Assembly (NCBI GenBank): GCA_013397115.1
Contig: VWZW01002764.1
Coordinates: forward strand, 1,059,020-1,123,019
Length of the DNA stretch: 64,000 bases
Direction: 5' to 3'
Source of the DNA: Edolisoma coerulescens
Taxonomy: Eukaryota > Chordata > Aves > Passeriformes > Campephagidae
Of this stretch, positions 25,667 to 37,500 are shown one piece after another (position 1 is the first letter of the stretch; each line of letters begins with the position of its first letter). The notes beneath the pieces are model-generated. The model was not told the DNA's origin, made no database searches, and was given only the letters and a program-made list of their open reading frames with translations. The position numbers and the translations under genes are program-made.

Positions 25667-25706
<40 letters not shown>
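25667..25706 (+). repeat. (TG)20 microsatellite
   Basis: Forty bases of uninterrupted TG follow a shorter (TG)4(AG)3 prefix at 25653-25666 and lead into 'agacagacagaaag'. It is long enough to be length-polymorphic and could adopt Z-DNA under torsion. It produces the valine/cysteine-repeat frames on both strands, which are spurious. Confidence 0.98.
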
Positions 25707-25708
<2 letters not shown>

Positions 25709-25709
25709 A

Positions 25710-28700
25710 CAGACAGAAAGAAAGCTCTTGTGGACTTGTACTCATGCATGCATGTGTGAAATCTTTTGTTGGTGGCACTTGCCAAAGCCTGCATCCAATG
25801 CAAAATACTTTAATTACCAGTGCAAATGCATAATCTTTGGCTGAGCTAATAATCTCTTGGCATTTTCCCACTATTCTCTTTATTCCCCAACAGAGCCCTG
25901 AGATTCCTCTGCTTGTTTAAGGTTTTAACAGCTGGATCCCTCTGCACAGCAGGGGTGATCTGTGTGTGGCTCTGAATCCCCAACGTTGCCCCAAACGGCA
26001 CCCCCACAGCCAGAGACACCTTGCTGGGTTCATGCTGGTGTTTCCCACCAATTTAGCACCAATAGAAGCTGGAGTTTTGGGAGCATTGCAGTCTGGCACA
26101 GCTGAAACTCCTCATTTTCTTACTGCTGTCCATCCACTCACAGCAGAAGCAAAAGAGTAGTTAAGCAAAATAATTTCCTATGAGCTTCCAACTTTGTTCT
26201 TACCACTCAGGGGTTTGAACTCAAATTAAAAATGAGGCCTTAAATAGTGAAGGCACATCTGCAGAAACAGGAAACAACTACTAGACATCCTATTTTATCT
26301 TAGAATCAAGGCAAGACAGGACACCTTCTGAAGGGAAATCTGGTGGTGAATGGAAACCAATCTCAAAAGCACCTAAGGGATGAGGGCAGAAGAGCCTTCT
26401 CTTTCTATTTTAGTGCAATGCTGCTTGAGAGGGCTCTTTTCTCATTTTCATCAGAAATAAAAGTTGCCACTTATTCTTTCTTTTAGATAAAGCACATTAG
26501 CTGAGATGAACTCTCCTTCTAGGAAGGGACCACCTTTACCTTCCTAGTTCGGTGAGTCAGCAGCCTGGAGGAGAAGAACATGTCTTACAAGAGAACAGAT
26601 GTACCTTCCTGGAGGGGTTCATATGGTGGTGTGAAAGGAGAAGTTTTGCACAGGAAAAAGCCACACCCTTCAGAGAAAGTCAAGCTGTAAGAAAATAAAA
26701 GAATAATATCAGGAGCTGATGGAGCAGCTGACAGTACATTACTTGGCTCAGCTTTAGGGGACGTCCTGCCATTGAACATTTTGACTTCAGATGACTTGAA
26801 AACATCCCTTCAGAGATATTCTACTGAACAGCAGTGCTGCCTGCAATGCACGTGCAGAAGCACATTCTCCAAGCCACCTCTCAACAGAAGCCTGCAACAT
26901 TTCCAAGCTCTGTATCAGACACATCCCACAGATCATCTTGCTGGCAATGATCAAAACTAACAGGACAATGAAAAAATTCCTAAGGCACGCTTGAGCAGTG
27001 CATTTCAGAGGTTGTTCAGCTTTGGGGCTGAGGGTGTTCTGGTTGTACACCACTTCTGCTGACTCTGCTCTTGGCATTAGCAGGAGTTTTGAGAAGTTGT
27101 ACCAGTTGTCATGTGAGAGCTGCACCGTGTATTTAAACTGTCTTGACTTCCTCAGGAGAGTTCATTCTTTTCTCTATGGAAAAAGTTTCTGGCAACACAG
27201 CACAAAACTGCTCCTCAGCATGGTATGGATTATTACATTTGCCTTGCATTGCAAAGTCATTGAGGTAAAGAATTAATTTTTGTAGGGTTTTTTTTTCCTT
27301 TTATTTTCTCCCCAGAGCATCCAGAGAAAAAGGCATCACATTTTGTTATATTCTACATTTCACTCCACATTGTAGGAGAGCAGCACAGACTGTGGGCAGC
27401 TCAGAAGCCGGATTCAAAGACAGATGTTAAACCAGTTTTAGCTGCTTCTGAAGAAAACTCCACCTCAACTTGATATGTGGAAGGAATTACTAGACAGGGC
27501 TTACAAGAACTGCAGAGTCACTATTCCCCTTGTGATGCTGTCATCAGACGGTAACAAGAGAGCGAGAATGAGGCAACAGGACCCACTCATTCAGTTTTAA
27601 CTGCCCCCCTTTTTTTCCCTTTCCTCAAAGTTTCACATCTCTGTTCACATGCCTCAGTTATTCAGAAGTCACATGGAGGGACAGGCATGTTTCAGCTCTC
27701 ACGTGCAGTTTTGCTTCTGAGACAATAGAGTTTCCAAAAATGTGGTACATTTGAAGCCTCTTGCCTGGAGGAGAAATAGATGGAAGTAATCATTGCTTTT
27801 ATTAAGCTAAGTATGTGGGCTTTTGGGAAGTGGGATAAGAGGAGTTAAAAGAATGGAGAATGTGGAAAAAACAAAATAAGTTTGATAAATCCCAGTGAAC
27901 AGAACATGGAATTCAAAGGCTATGATGTTTAAGATTTTGAAAACTTAGCAATTTTCAGAGCATATTTCTGAGACCTGTAGGGGAACTTTGTTTTCAGAAA
28001 AGACGTTTTAGTTTTCCAACTTTTCATTTAACAGAATAACAAATTGTTAAGTCTGTTCTGAGCGACTGGGTTATTTTTTTGTGCTTCAATCACTCCCAAC
28101 AATATGGTTCAGTCTCTCCTGGATGAAACCCACTTGAAAAATAGCAAATACTTCTGTTTGTCTGCTACTGTAATTTACCATGAGTGTTCAAGGCAGATAT
28201 TCTTTGGTATTCCTTAGGTAGAAAATTATTATGTAAATTATTAGATCACAATGGCAGCAAAAGCTGAAAAGAGCCTAATATGTCTTTACAAATAAATTGC
28301 TGAAGAGTATCACAATACAGACAATTAACAGAGGAGAGAAAAAGAGAGCATTTAAAAATCTTCCATTTAAAAGTTTCAAAATGTGTCCCAGACTTCCCTT
28401 GGAAGGTCCTGGACCTCTTTGGAAACCTACAGAGGGCTTCATCTCACCTGACTCCAGACAGCTCTCGTGTGGGCAACGGTACGATCCAGTCATCCATGAT
28501 TCATTTATGGCTGAGTCAATGGAGAGAAGTAGGGATTTGTAAATCATGATTAATGACCAATTTTTGTCAAGCACATCAAGACAAATGAATTATTCTTCAG
28601 AACTGTTAGCTGTTCACCATAGTCTGTAGGAGAACTTACACAACTGACTCATATGGAGGTGTTTAGACATTTCCATTTTATGTATCTGCAGTGAAAGTTT

Positions 28701-31700
28701 GGAAAAAGTGAATCTCAACTTTTCCTAAATAACACAAAAAATAGAAAAATCTGGGTATTTGTATCAGCACAGATGACAGTAACAATTTTTTCTTATAAAA
28801 AGTATCTGAATGTTTAAAATTACAACAACATTTAGTAGCTAATTAGCATTTCTTTCTTCTCTTCGGAAAAAAATAAGGACGCAGAATCTGCTAGAGGCTT
28901 GTTCAACCACAGGTTATCTGAAATCACATTTTACTATGTGGGAAACATAAAGAAATGCTTTGTTCAACAGCTTATTTTCTACAGATTTCCTGAGTAGCCC
29001 ATAATTTGGCCTAACACTTTACCTTGTAAATATGGAAGCACATGGCATGACCTTCTACTCCTAATGGCCTTCAAGAAGCTGAAGTTGGATTATTTGGGGT
29101 CATGGGTAGCAACTGAGAAGTCACAGGTCAAATTCAAAACCATATTATATCTCTAGAAAAAATAACCTTTCCAATAACTCATGGCACGACCTCTAGCTCT
29201 GGTAAGTCTGTGAGGGGCTCTTGTCCTCCATTCACACATTCATGTATTCAAAATCTCCTCCTCAAAAATGAAGAAAAAGTTTTATCACCTTGATTTCTAT
29301 GGTAGAATGCTTCTTTTTTTCCTTTCCTTAAGGATAACTGTGGTTTTAGAAACACTATTCATATTAAGTACTTTGCCAGGAAAGCTGATTTTAATCATAT
29401 GCATGAGTTCCACCAGTGCTGCTCCACAGAGTCCAACAGAAATATCATACGAGATCAAATGAGTAGATTTTCCCCTTCTGGGGACAGATAAACTTTTAAG
29501 AGAGGCATTGATATCCAATAGGTGTCTTAATTTAAGACATGTTTAATTTTGTGCAGGACTACTACAGATGCCTTTGTGGAGGAGTGAAAACCCATGTTTT
29601 AATGTTCTGTACTCACAGGCTTTGTTCATTGTTAGATTCTGGCTTGTGCAGGTGAATGACTGCTCAGTGCAGCATCACCACAGTGAAAATTAATATTCAG
29701 TTATCAGTGAAGCAGGCAGAAGGGCCAAAAAGTCTGGAGATACACTGGAACCCAATTTGTGTCTCTCCATTTACTTACCCTGAAGCAAATTTCTCAGCAA
29801 ACTAGACCTGCCTTCTGTGGGACAACATCCTCAAACAAACAATGATATTTCTCTCTGCCCGCTGGCTCAATCCCTTCAGGAAACAACATGAATTTGTTGT
29901 TCTCTACAGCACCACAAGCAGAGCTTGGTCAATGCCAACTGCATTCATATTTGCAAAAGTAACAAGAAGAATGGTGACAAAATGAAAGTAGAACCAGCTT
30001 GAAAAAAAAGACATAAAGAAGAAAGTCTTTATATTGTCTAACACTGTTACACAGGCAAATACAGTTTGTCATGTCTCTGAAACACCAATATGTTTCCAGA
30101 GCAGTAATATGTGATATCAGATATTAATATTTTAATAGTAGTTCAAAGAACAACTAAAAAATCTACCAGTGTTCATAGATGTTACCTGTCAGAAAATAAC
30201 TCATTTTACAGCTTGAGCTTCTCCTAGCTTAAGCTGGGAAGCTGATGGGAGAATTGTAATTCTCAGTTGTGTGTAATACCTTTCATGTCTTTAGGAGACC
30301 ACCAAGCAAAACTTGTGAATCCATGTCTTGTGAAAGTTATTTTCAAAAGGAATGTAAACACAGCATGTTTGAGGAAGTGAATCTCTATTTGCATCAAAGG
30401 CAAAGCATTTTTTGTTTGAGAGGGAGAAATACATTGTCTAATTTTTTTTTGAGGTACATCTGAAAATGGTGCTAGGAGCCGCATCTGCTGAGGAAGGTTG
30501 GCATCCAAGGGAACTTGTCTTCTGTGCTCATGGCCGGAGCTGAATTTAATCTTTCAGACTCATTGCTAAAGCATGTTGAAACACTTGTCTCTCCCACAGG
30601 TTAACAGAAGTCTATAAATTTGAGAATTAGGCATATATCACACTGGATTCATTACTGAACCCCTGTTAACCAGAATGCCTTGTGTAGGGACATGCATGAG
30701 GTAGTCCTATATTTTTCTCTTTATTGTTTTTTTCTTCCTGTCTCTTACAGTCTTTAGCCTTCATGTGACATGCTAGAAGGAAAACTTACTATTTGGAAAA
30801 TTGCAACCTGTTTTTAAGGACATGTGTGTTGTAGCATGCTCTGCTAATGTGGGTCACAGCTCTCCTTTGCACTGATATCCACTGGCCCTTGGTCTGGGTA
30901 GTTAAAGCCTCAGTGTCAGCTATTTTTGTGTTATGCTGATAAAACAAACCCACATCTTTCTTGTATCCACAATAAGAAAAAAAGGCAGGTTCCTTTTCTG
31001 GGCACGTTTTTCCACCAAGCTCTGCTAGTTTCCCTCTCAGTGGAAGAATAAAATTAGGAACTCCCGAGTGTTGTCTTGGCTGAAGGGGACCTACCTCTGC
31101 CTGTGGCTCAGAGCTGGGAAAGGACTTGGGAAGCACAGCTGTACAAGTCTGTGGGACTGCTACAGTGCTGAGGGGTAAGTGCAGATAGTTTTGGGAGGTG
31201 CATGATCTGGAAAAGCTAAATAGTGTTTTGCAGGAAATCCCAAGCCTACACCAGGATGAAGACAGACTACGGCTTTTTACCGCCATTTTTGCATTCCAAG
31301 AATGAGGAACAGAGCCCTGATGGGAAAGAGGATGAAAAATTCAAGCAAGAGACTTTACATCAGGCCGAAACTTTCATCATCACTGGTTAGCATTACGAGA
31401 AAGCAACCCTTGTGCTGGGTAGTACCTTGTAACTGGAAGGGCTTATATGTCACGCTACATTGAAATACGCAAACACTTTTCACCTCAGCTCAGTAAATTC
31501 TTGGCATCAATCACAACCGCCTCCTTCTTCACCTGAAGTGGTTTACACAAAACTGCCCATAATTCACTCTTTCTGAGGTTCACTGGCTCAATGAACCAAA
31601 TCAAACCATCCCTGCAGGTTGCAGCAGGCACACTGCTCCTCTCCTCCCCCTCGCCACGGGCAGCAGGAGGTGAGTAGAACAGCACTTGCAGTGCACCCCG

Positions 31701-32269
31701 TCAACGTGAACTGGCCTCACTTTCATTTTGTATTTTGAATTCCAGATTCACCCTCTTCCCTTTGCCCAGCAGCATCCCCCCCGGCTGGGTCACAGCCGTG
31801 CCAGATGTTCCTTTATACCAATGTTGCTGCTGCCCTCTGTGTGCAGATGTTTGGCTCAGAATTGCCAGCATCAAACTTCTTTCAACATTTTATTTTCCTC
31901 CCATACAGCCCCTCCTATCTTCTCCATCCAATATGCAGTTATCCAAACTCATGCTGAGTCCTCAGTATCCATGGATCAAAGAGAGTGTCATAGTACAGAC
32001 TGCTGTGCTAGCACAGGCTTCTGCACAGTTCACCTTCTTGCTGCAGTGGCCAGGCCCTCTTACACTGGAAATTTCATCTTCCAGTTGCAAAAGGCAGGAA
32101 TTGGAAAGCTCCAGAGCCTCCTTATCCAGCAGAGATGTAAAGGAGAATGAGTGCTGTGACTGTCTCCTGATACCTTCTAGTTGTGGGCCAAGGATTTCTT
32201 AGAGCAAAGCATCAAAGCAGAGGGCTGAGTTGTAATATGAGGGGGTATTGAGGAGCAAGAGGATATTCT
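25710..32269. other. Non-coding stretch
   Basis: About 6.5 kb with no recognised gene or repeat family. Open frames are at most 165 codons (30789-31286, minus) and lack domain features. An acceptor-like pyrimidine tract ends at 27315 without an open exon behind it. Confidence 0.5.
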
Positions 32270-32270
32270 G

Positions 32271-32300
32271 CTTTCCCTCCTTCCTTCCTCCCTTCCTTCC
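32271..32300. repeat. (TTCC)n-like pyrimidine repeat
   Basis: Interrupted ttcc units make an all-pyrimidine run. Confidence 0.8.
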
Positions 32301-32659
32301 TGGGGATTCCTGGCAGTTAAGCTGAGCTTAGAAACATGGAAAGATCAGGAAGCTGTTTGAGTGCATGAGGCCTCTGGCACGTACACTTCAGTCTGGTGAG
32401 CATCTTGGTGAGTGCTTTGCAGTGTGGGAGGTTCCATGCTGAGATCAACAAGTCTTCCAACCCTTAGTGCTATTCTGGCTCAGATGGAAGCCCCCATCTG
32501 TTATTATCCTCAAGAATCTCCCTGCATAGCAGGATCATCCTTGGATGTGAAGCTACAGCTGATCAGATGTTGCTGGCTCTTCTTCAGTAGGTGGAAAACA
32601 AGAGGATTACTGAGTGTGGAAAACTCCTTCCTGAAAACTGCATCACCGTCTCGAGGGCG

Positions 32660-33110
32660 GGAAGCAAAAAAAAAAGCAAGGCAAAGAGCAAATACATCAG
32701 TCCCTACTGCACCTAAAGACCGGCCTTGGTTTACAAGTGAAAATGAGATTTATGTTATCAGCCTGCTCCTTTAATGATCGTTTGCTGACAGCGCAAACCC
32801 ATCACTTAATGGAGTATGACTGGCAATCCCCACTGAAGAAAGAGCTCTGATTGGAAAAGCAGAGTTTGATTCAGGTCAGGCTTGAGGTACGCACCCGAAA
32901 TACTGAAGGCATTGAGAAGAGGATCAGCACAGAGAGAGGCACTTGCAAGTAATTTAATCAATTAATTTAGCCTGTTTCTTTTTCTCCTTGCTTGCAAAGT
33001 GTTCACAGGCTGATTACAATTTCTCCAAATTTATTTCTTATTCAAATTTACTCAATGGTATCTTTTGCACTTTTAAAAATAAATAATATTGACTGATTAC
33101 AAACAATTGT
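32660..33110. other. Candidate conserved non-coding block
   Basis: Repeat-free, AT-rich sequence with clustered homeodomain and fork-head-like cores ('gtaatttaatcaattaatt', 'ctgattacaatttc', 'aaaaataaataatattg', 'ctgattacaaacaattg'). 'tcctttaatgatcgtttg' lies near its start. No coding frame or TE signature is present. The call rests on texture and motif density only. Confidence 0.25.
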
Positions 33111-36100
33111 CTGTGAGGACATGCTGTTCAGTATGCAAAATATGGTCTGATTTAGCTAATGACTTGATCACATGGATCACACAGCATCATTTCTCCTCTA
33201 CAAGTGACAGCTATAGATCTTGCAAGTCAGGAAGAAAATCAGAATTTGTCAGTGGTACAGACACTAAGGGAATAGGATCTGATAAACAGGTTAAGGGAGT
33301 TAGAAACTTGGAGCATCCTAGAGGAAAAATCAGCCTTCCTGAGATTTGCTGGCTGTGTGTAGAGTTTATATTTAACTTTCTTTCCTTCCCTATCTCAGAC
33401 AGTGGCCTACAGCAGACAGACAGAAAGGCTCTTTAATCTTTGTATATCCTAACTAGTTCCAAATCTTTCAAAATTGCAGAATGGAAACTGAGGGAAAGAG
33501 AAGGAACGTACAGGATGCAGCCAAATCTTGGCTTTACCTTTTTGCTGTCCAACCAGCATGTTCTTAGCCACAGTGGAAAGGATTCTGCTTTGCTGTTGCT
33601 AAAAGCCAACAGCAAATTTTCTACAGCTTGGTGGAAACAAAAACACACACAAGAATTGTGACTAAATGAGAGACTAAATGTCATCTCAGTGCTTGTTCTG
33701 AGCTGAGGAATTTCACACCAAAACCATTTCCCCAGGTCCTTGAAGTCTGTGTCTAGCTCAAAAAGCATGGACAATGGAGGTCACGGGAGGGACAGAGCCT
33801 TCCTTCTCCCCAGTGCATGGAAAGGTGCAGCTGCTGATTCCCCAGTGCCAGAGACTGCTATGAAAGGGTTAAATCCCAATTTGTCAGGAAAGACATCCAC
33901 TGAATCAATGCCACTTTGTGGTCAACCCGTGGCCCAGACAATCTCCCAAGTTTTTTTCCAATTCTTTCTTTGGGACTGGTCACAACATAACAAAACAGAT
34001 CCCCAAATCCACCTTGCCTAGGTTCTGGCCAAAATCCAATTTATTCCAGGCTTCCACCTCCTGAGACTCTTCCAAAAAGAGGATAACCTGAGTGACTTTT
34101 GAATGCAGCCACTTGTAGTTCATCGTTTACCTGGTTCCGTGCAAGTGAAAGTCAATTACCTCAAATATTTGCCTGGCACGACTCCAGGAAAAGGTGTGAG
34201 TGCAGATCATGCAAATCAAACCGATATCTGAGCCAAGTCTGCAGTGTCATTTCATCTCATGCAGCATCACCAAGGCCTAAGCAGAGGCTGGTCTGGCCTA
34301 ATCTGAAATGCAGGACTGGAATTAGATTGAAATTTGGGGGAAAGTGTGGAAGATCAGCCCTGAGGGGCCCTGCAGAGCCATGTGGGACAGGCTGCACAGC
34401 CCTGCCTGCCTCCCCTGGGGGAGCCTCGGGGGCTTTCTGCTCACTGCAGGGCTGTTCTTTAACTTTACATTAAAGCCAAATTTAGCTACACAAACAATAT
34501 GATGGTGTCATATGGCAAAAAGCTCAGAAGCTGTGAATCCATGGTGTTATTACCAGGACAGGGGTATTTCAAAGCAGCTGTTAAGTGTAGGAGTGTGTAC
34601 ATGCACGGAAATCCAAGTGGAATTCTGAATGGTAAGAAATGTGCTTTCTCTTCTAAAAATGCACCTCTCATCCCCATTTTTTTCTGCAGTTTCACCCTAT
34701 TGTCACATTCTACTTCTTCCATTACTTTCACCTTCCAAAGAAAGCAAACATGTCCCATTTCCAGCAAAATGCATATTCGGTGCCCATCTTCCCAGTGCTA
34801 ATGGCTTTCTCAGATGGAAGATGTTGTGCTAGGCAGGAACCAAATGAAAAAAAATAAACAATTAATAGGCAGGATTCATTGTTTTTTACATGCCTTAATG
34901 TTTGACTTTCCAGATTGGCAGCACCATGGGAAACCCAACACTGGGATAAAGAGCGGTGCATATGGTGAACCTGGGGGACAAATTTTGAAGCTGTAATTCA
35001 GGTGAGTGGGAGCTGAGAGCTTTTTTTTTTCTTCTTTTCTTTCTCTCTTTTTTTTTTTTTTTTGGTCTTTTTTCAGGCAATGATTTTAAAGCACAGATCA
35101 TCAAGTCTATATTAAAGAGAATTTCTGCGCTATTGCTTTCCAGCCTTGACTCGCAAACTTCATAGCTGTTCCAAATAGTACTTTAAAATGTCTTACCTGT
35201 ATAAGTACATGAGACCTTAGTGTTTCCCTTGTGGACTAAACTGAAATGCAGTTTGATTAAAAGTATTTATTTTTATTTTAGTATTTCCAATTATACATTG
35301 GTTGGAAAAAACACAAACTTACTAACCATCAATTCATCTTTTTGCCATTTACAATGATTCTTTTGCTATCTGATTATATTTTTAAAATTAATCTCTCTAC
35401 ATATTAGCTGATCTTTATTAAAGGTAAATTTGTAGAGGACTAAACCATACAATAGAACCATGTTATATTGAATATCACAGTAAAACCTCAATAAGCACAA
35501 GTGTTTTCCTTTGTTTTAGAAGTCAATGGATATTTAATTAACATGGGGTAAGAACTCTTGCAGTTAGAAGAATCCCTTCAGATTAAAAGAAATCATTATT
35601 ACATGTTAAAGGAGAACACAGATACTTATGAATAATTTCAAAGTTCTCTACAAACAAGAATGAATTGAAATACTCCCTTCTCTTCCAGCATGGTGCAAAG
35701 ATTGATTCTTTGTCCCCAACATCCTCCTAACCTGGGCACTCAGACACCCACTCAATAAAAAGGCAGAGGACTGCTCAGAGGTTCAAGGAATGCACACTCA
35801 TGCCATTTCCTGAAGAATTAGGCAATTCTTCCTGGCAATAGCTGGTAGTTACCAGAGACTGCGTTTGTTGAAGGTTGGAACACCCATGTGAGTAAAAAGC
35901 TCCCTTCCCGTGAGCACTGAGTGAACTCTGACACACTTAAAATCCTGAAGAATTTTCCAGATTTTCACTACTTCTGGGTGCTTCATTTGAATTTAGGTTG
36001 TCCAGCCTGTCTGTCCATCCAGCCCTTGATCCTGGGAAGCCTTCTGGTGAAGACATGACCCTCCAAGAGGGGCTGCTGAAATAATTTACAGGATGTCACA

Positions 36101-36498
36101 CAAACAGATATTCCATGGGAGCTTGGTGCCTATGACTGACACTTTATAGGTAAGCCTAGTTTTTAATTTCTCTGTTTTCGACCCCAAGGAAATCTAAGAA
36201 TATTTTCACACATGTAACTTTTCCAAGAAAATGTTAAGGCAGCATCAAATATTTGGGAGAGGAATTAAGGAAGATTTATACAAGACAAGCCAGTAGAAAG
36301 AATGATGAGAAAAACAATGCTGAGATAAGGAATATTTCTGGGAATGCTAGAAATTCCCATTCTTGCTATCATTGCATGGCCTACATTGTTACACTTGTGT
36401 GTTAAATTAAAGCAGTGTGTTAAATAAAGACACTTTTCAGGTAAAAGTGATTCTCGTCCTTTATTGTGGTACTCTGAATTCTTCAGCACAGCAATGTC
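33111..36498. other. Non-coding stretch
   Basis: No gene is seen. It contains an exon-shaped segment at 34914-35001 (separate entry), a T16 run at 35048-35063 and a very AT-rich part at 35240-35560 without repeat signature. Confidence 0.45.
34914..35001 (+). other. Exon-shaped segment flanked by splice-like signals
   Basis: An acceptor-like 'gtttgactttccag' ends at 34913 and a donor-like 'cag|gtgagt' begins at 35002, leaving 88 nt. All three frames contain a stop (one only near the 3' end, at 34994-34996), so it would be a non-coding or last coding exon rather than an ordinary internal one. Such pairs occur by chance, and no protein family is recognised. Confidence 0.15.
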
Positions 36499-36674
36499 GG
36501 GTAGACTTGCCCGGAGAAGCTGTGGATGCATCATCCCAGAAAGTGGTCATGGATAGGTTGGACAGGGCTCTGAGCAACCTGGTCTAGTGGAAGATGCCCC
36601 TGCCCATGGCAGGCGGTTGGAATGAGACAATCTTTAAGGTCCCTTTCCAAACCATCCAATAATTCTATGATTTT
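36499..36674 (+). mobile_element. CR1 LINE 3' end, 5'-truncated
   Basis: 'cttgcccggagaagctgtgg' is followed by 'aggttggacagggctctgag', 'caacctggtctagtgg', 'ctgcccatggcagg' and 'ggttggaatgag', and the copy closes with 'ctttaaggtccctttcc' and 'aattctatgatt'. This is the standard avian CR1 tail, about 175 nt long and severely 5'-truncated as most CR1 copies are. It is moderately diverged. Confidence 0.92.
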
Positions 36675-36949
36675 TTGGAGGGAAGAAAATAATCCTTGCT
36701 TTCATGGGCCACAAAGAGCATTGATGCCATAAAAGGAAATAATTGACTTTATTATTTTTTAAATTATTTCTAATTATTAATTATAAATGGTGAATACAGG
36801 GTTTGATGATTTTGGGGGAGGAAAAACATTCAAGTTCCTCTTTCTCCCCTGCTCCAAGCTGCCTGAGACGACAGCATCCCCTCTCCACAGTGCTCTGGGC
36901 TGTCAGGGAGGGCCTGGGGATCCAGCATCCTTGATCACTGCTCCAGAGA

Positions 36950-36974
36950 GGGATGGGGAGGAGGGGTTGGGGGG
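36950..36974 (+). other. G-quadruplex motif 1
   Basis: Four G runs (36950-36952, 36955-36958, 36963-36966 and 36969-36974) are separated by loops of 2, 4 and 2 nt, meeting the usual G3+N1-7 rule on the plus strand. Its first 17 bases recur in motif 2. Confidence 0.7.
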
Positions 36975-37206
36975 AGCAGCACAAGGAAAGAGCAGAGCTG
37001 ACGTGGATGGATGGCATTGTTTGTGCCAGGACTGAGGGCTGCACACGTCAATCCTGCACCGGCACTGTGTAAGAGCAAACCCCAAGATTATGGATAGGCT
37101 GTGGAGTACAGTGCCTGGATATGGACTTTATCAGAGAGCAGGCTGGAGATTAACCTCCTGGTCCCCTAATCAGGACTGTGCTCGTGCACCATCTATTACC
37201 AGAGCT

Positions 37207-37232
37207 GGGCAGGGCGGGATGGGGAGGAGGGG
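37207..37232 (+). other. G-quadruplex motif 2
   Basis: Five G runs (37207-37209, 37212-37214, 37216-37218, 37221-37224 and 37229-37232) have loops of 1-4 nt, again a canonical plus-strand motif. The segment 37216-37232 is identical to 36950-36966 (gggatggggaggagggg). Confidence 0.7.
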
Positions 37233-37284
37233 AGCCAGGCCAATCTCACCACATGCCGCTCTGTGTCCTGCTGGAAGTTTTGTT

Positions 37285-37500
37285 TTGCTTTCTTCATTGG
37301 ATTCCAGGGTAAGAATTCTTGGAGTCTTTATTTACTGCCAAGCAGAACCACGGTGTGACTGTGGAAATACCTGTCGCCTAATTAAATTGTCCAGAGAGGA
37401 ATTTTGGAAAGCGCTTCTAATTCAGGAGCTTAATTTAGGCGGGACCCATGCACCGCAGCTTTCTGTCTTATTATTAGATGGAATTTTAATCACTGCAGAT
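37285..37500. other. Candidate conserved non-coding block rich in homeodomain cores
   Basis: Contains TAATTA at 37379-37384 plus 'gcttctaattcagg', 'cttaatttaggcggg', 'ttattattagatgg' and 'attttaatcactg' in about 130 nt. CpG-bearing words such as 'ctgtcgcc' and 'aaagcgcttc' have survived in a CpG-poor background. It resembles developmental enhancers in texture. Conservation must be tested. Confidence 0.3.

Larger units (their letters stand above)
36675..37284. other. GC-rich spacer with paired G-quadruplex motifs
   Basis: Locally GC-rich sequence between a CR1 tail and a homeodomain-motif block. It carries two G-run clusters, listed separately. No coding frame is convincing. Confidence 0.5.

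Noticed and set aside
27263..27315. Donor-like 'gag|gtaaag' and acceptor-like 'tttctccccag' as a mini-intron
   Set aside because: At about 52 nt it is shorter than functional vertebrate introns.
30789..31286. 165-codon open frame, minus strand
   Set aside because: No domain, signal or splice context; looks random.
33481..33530. 'atggaaactgaggg' as a further MIR tail
   Set aside because: The adjoining words of the MIR consensus are missing.
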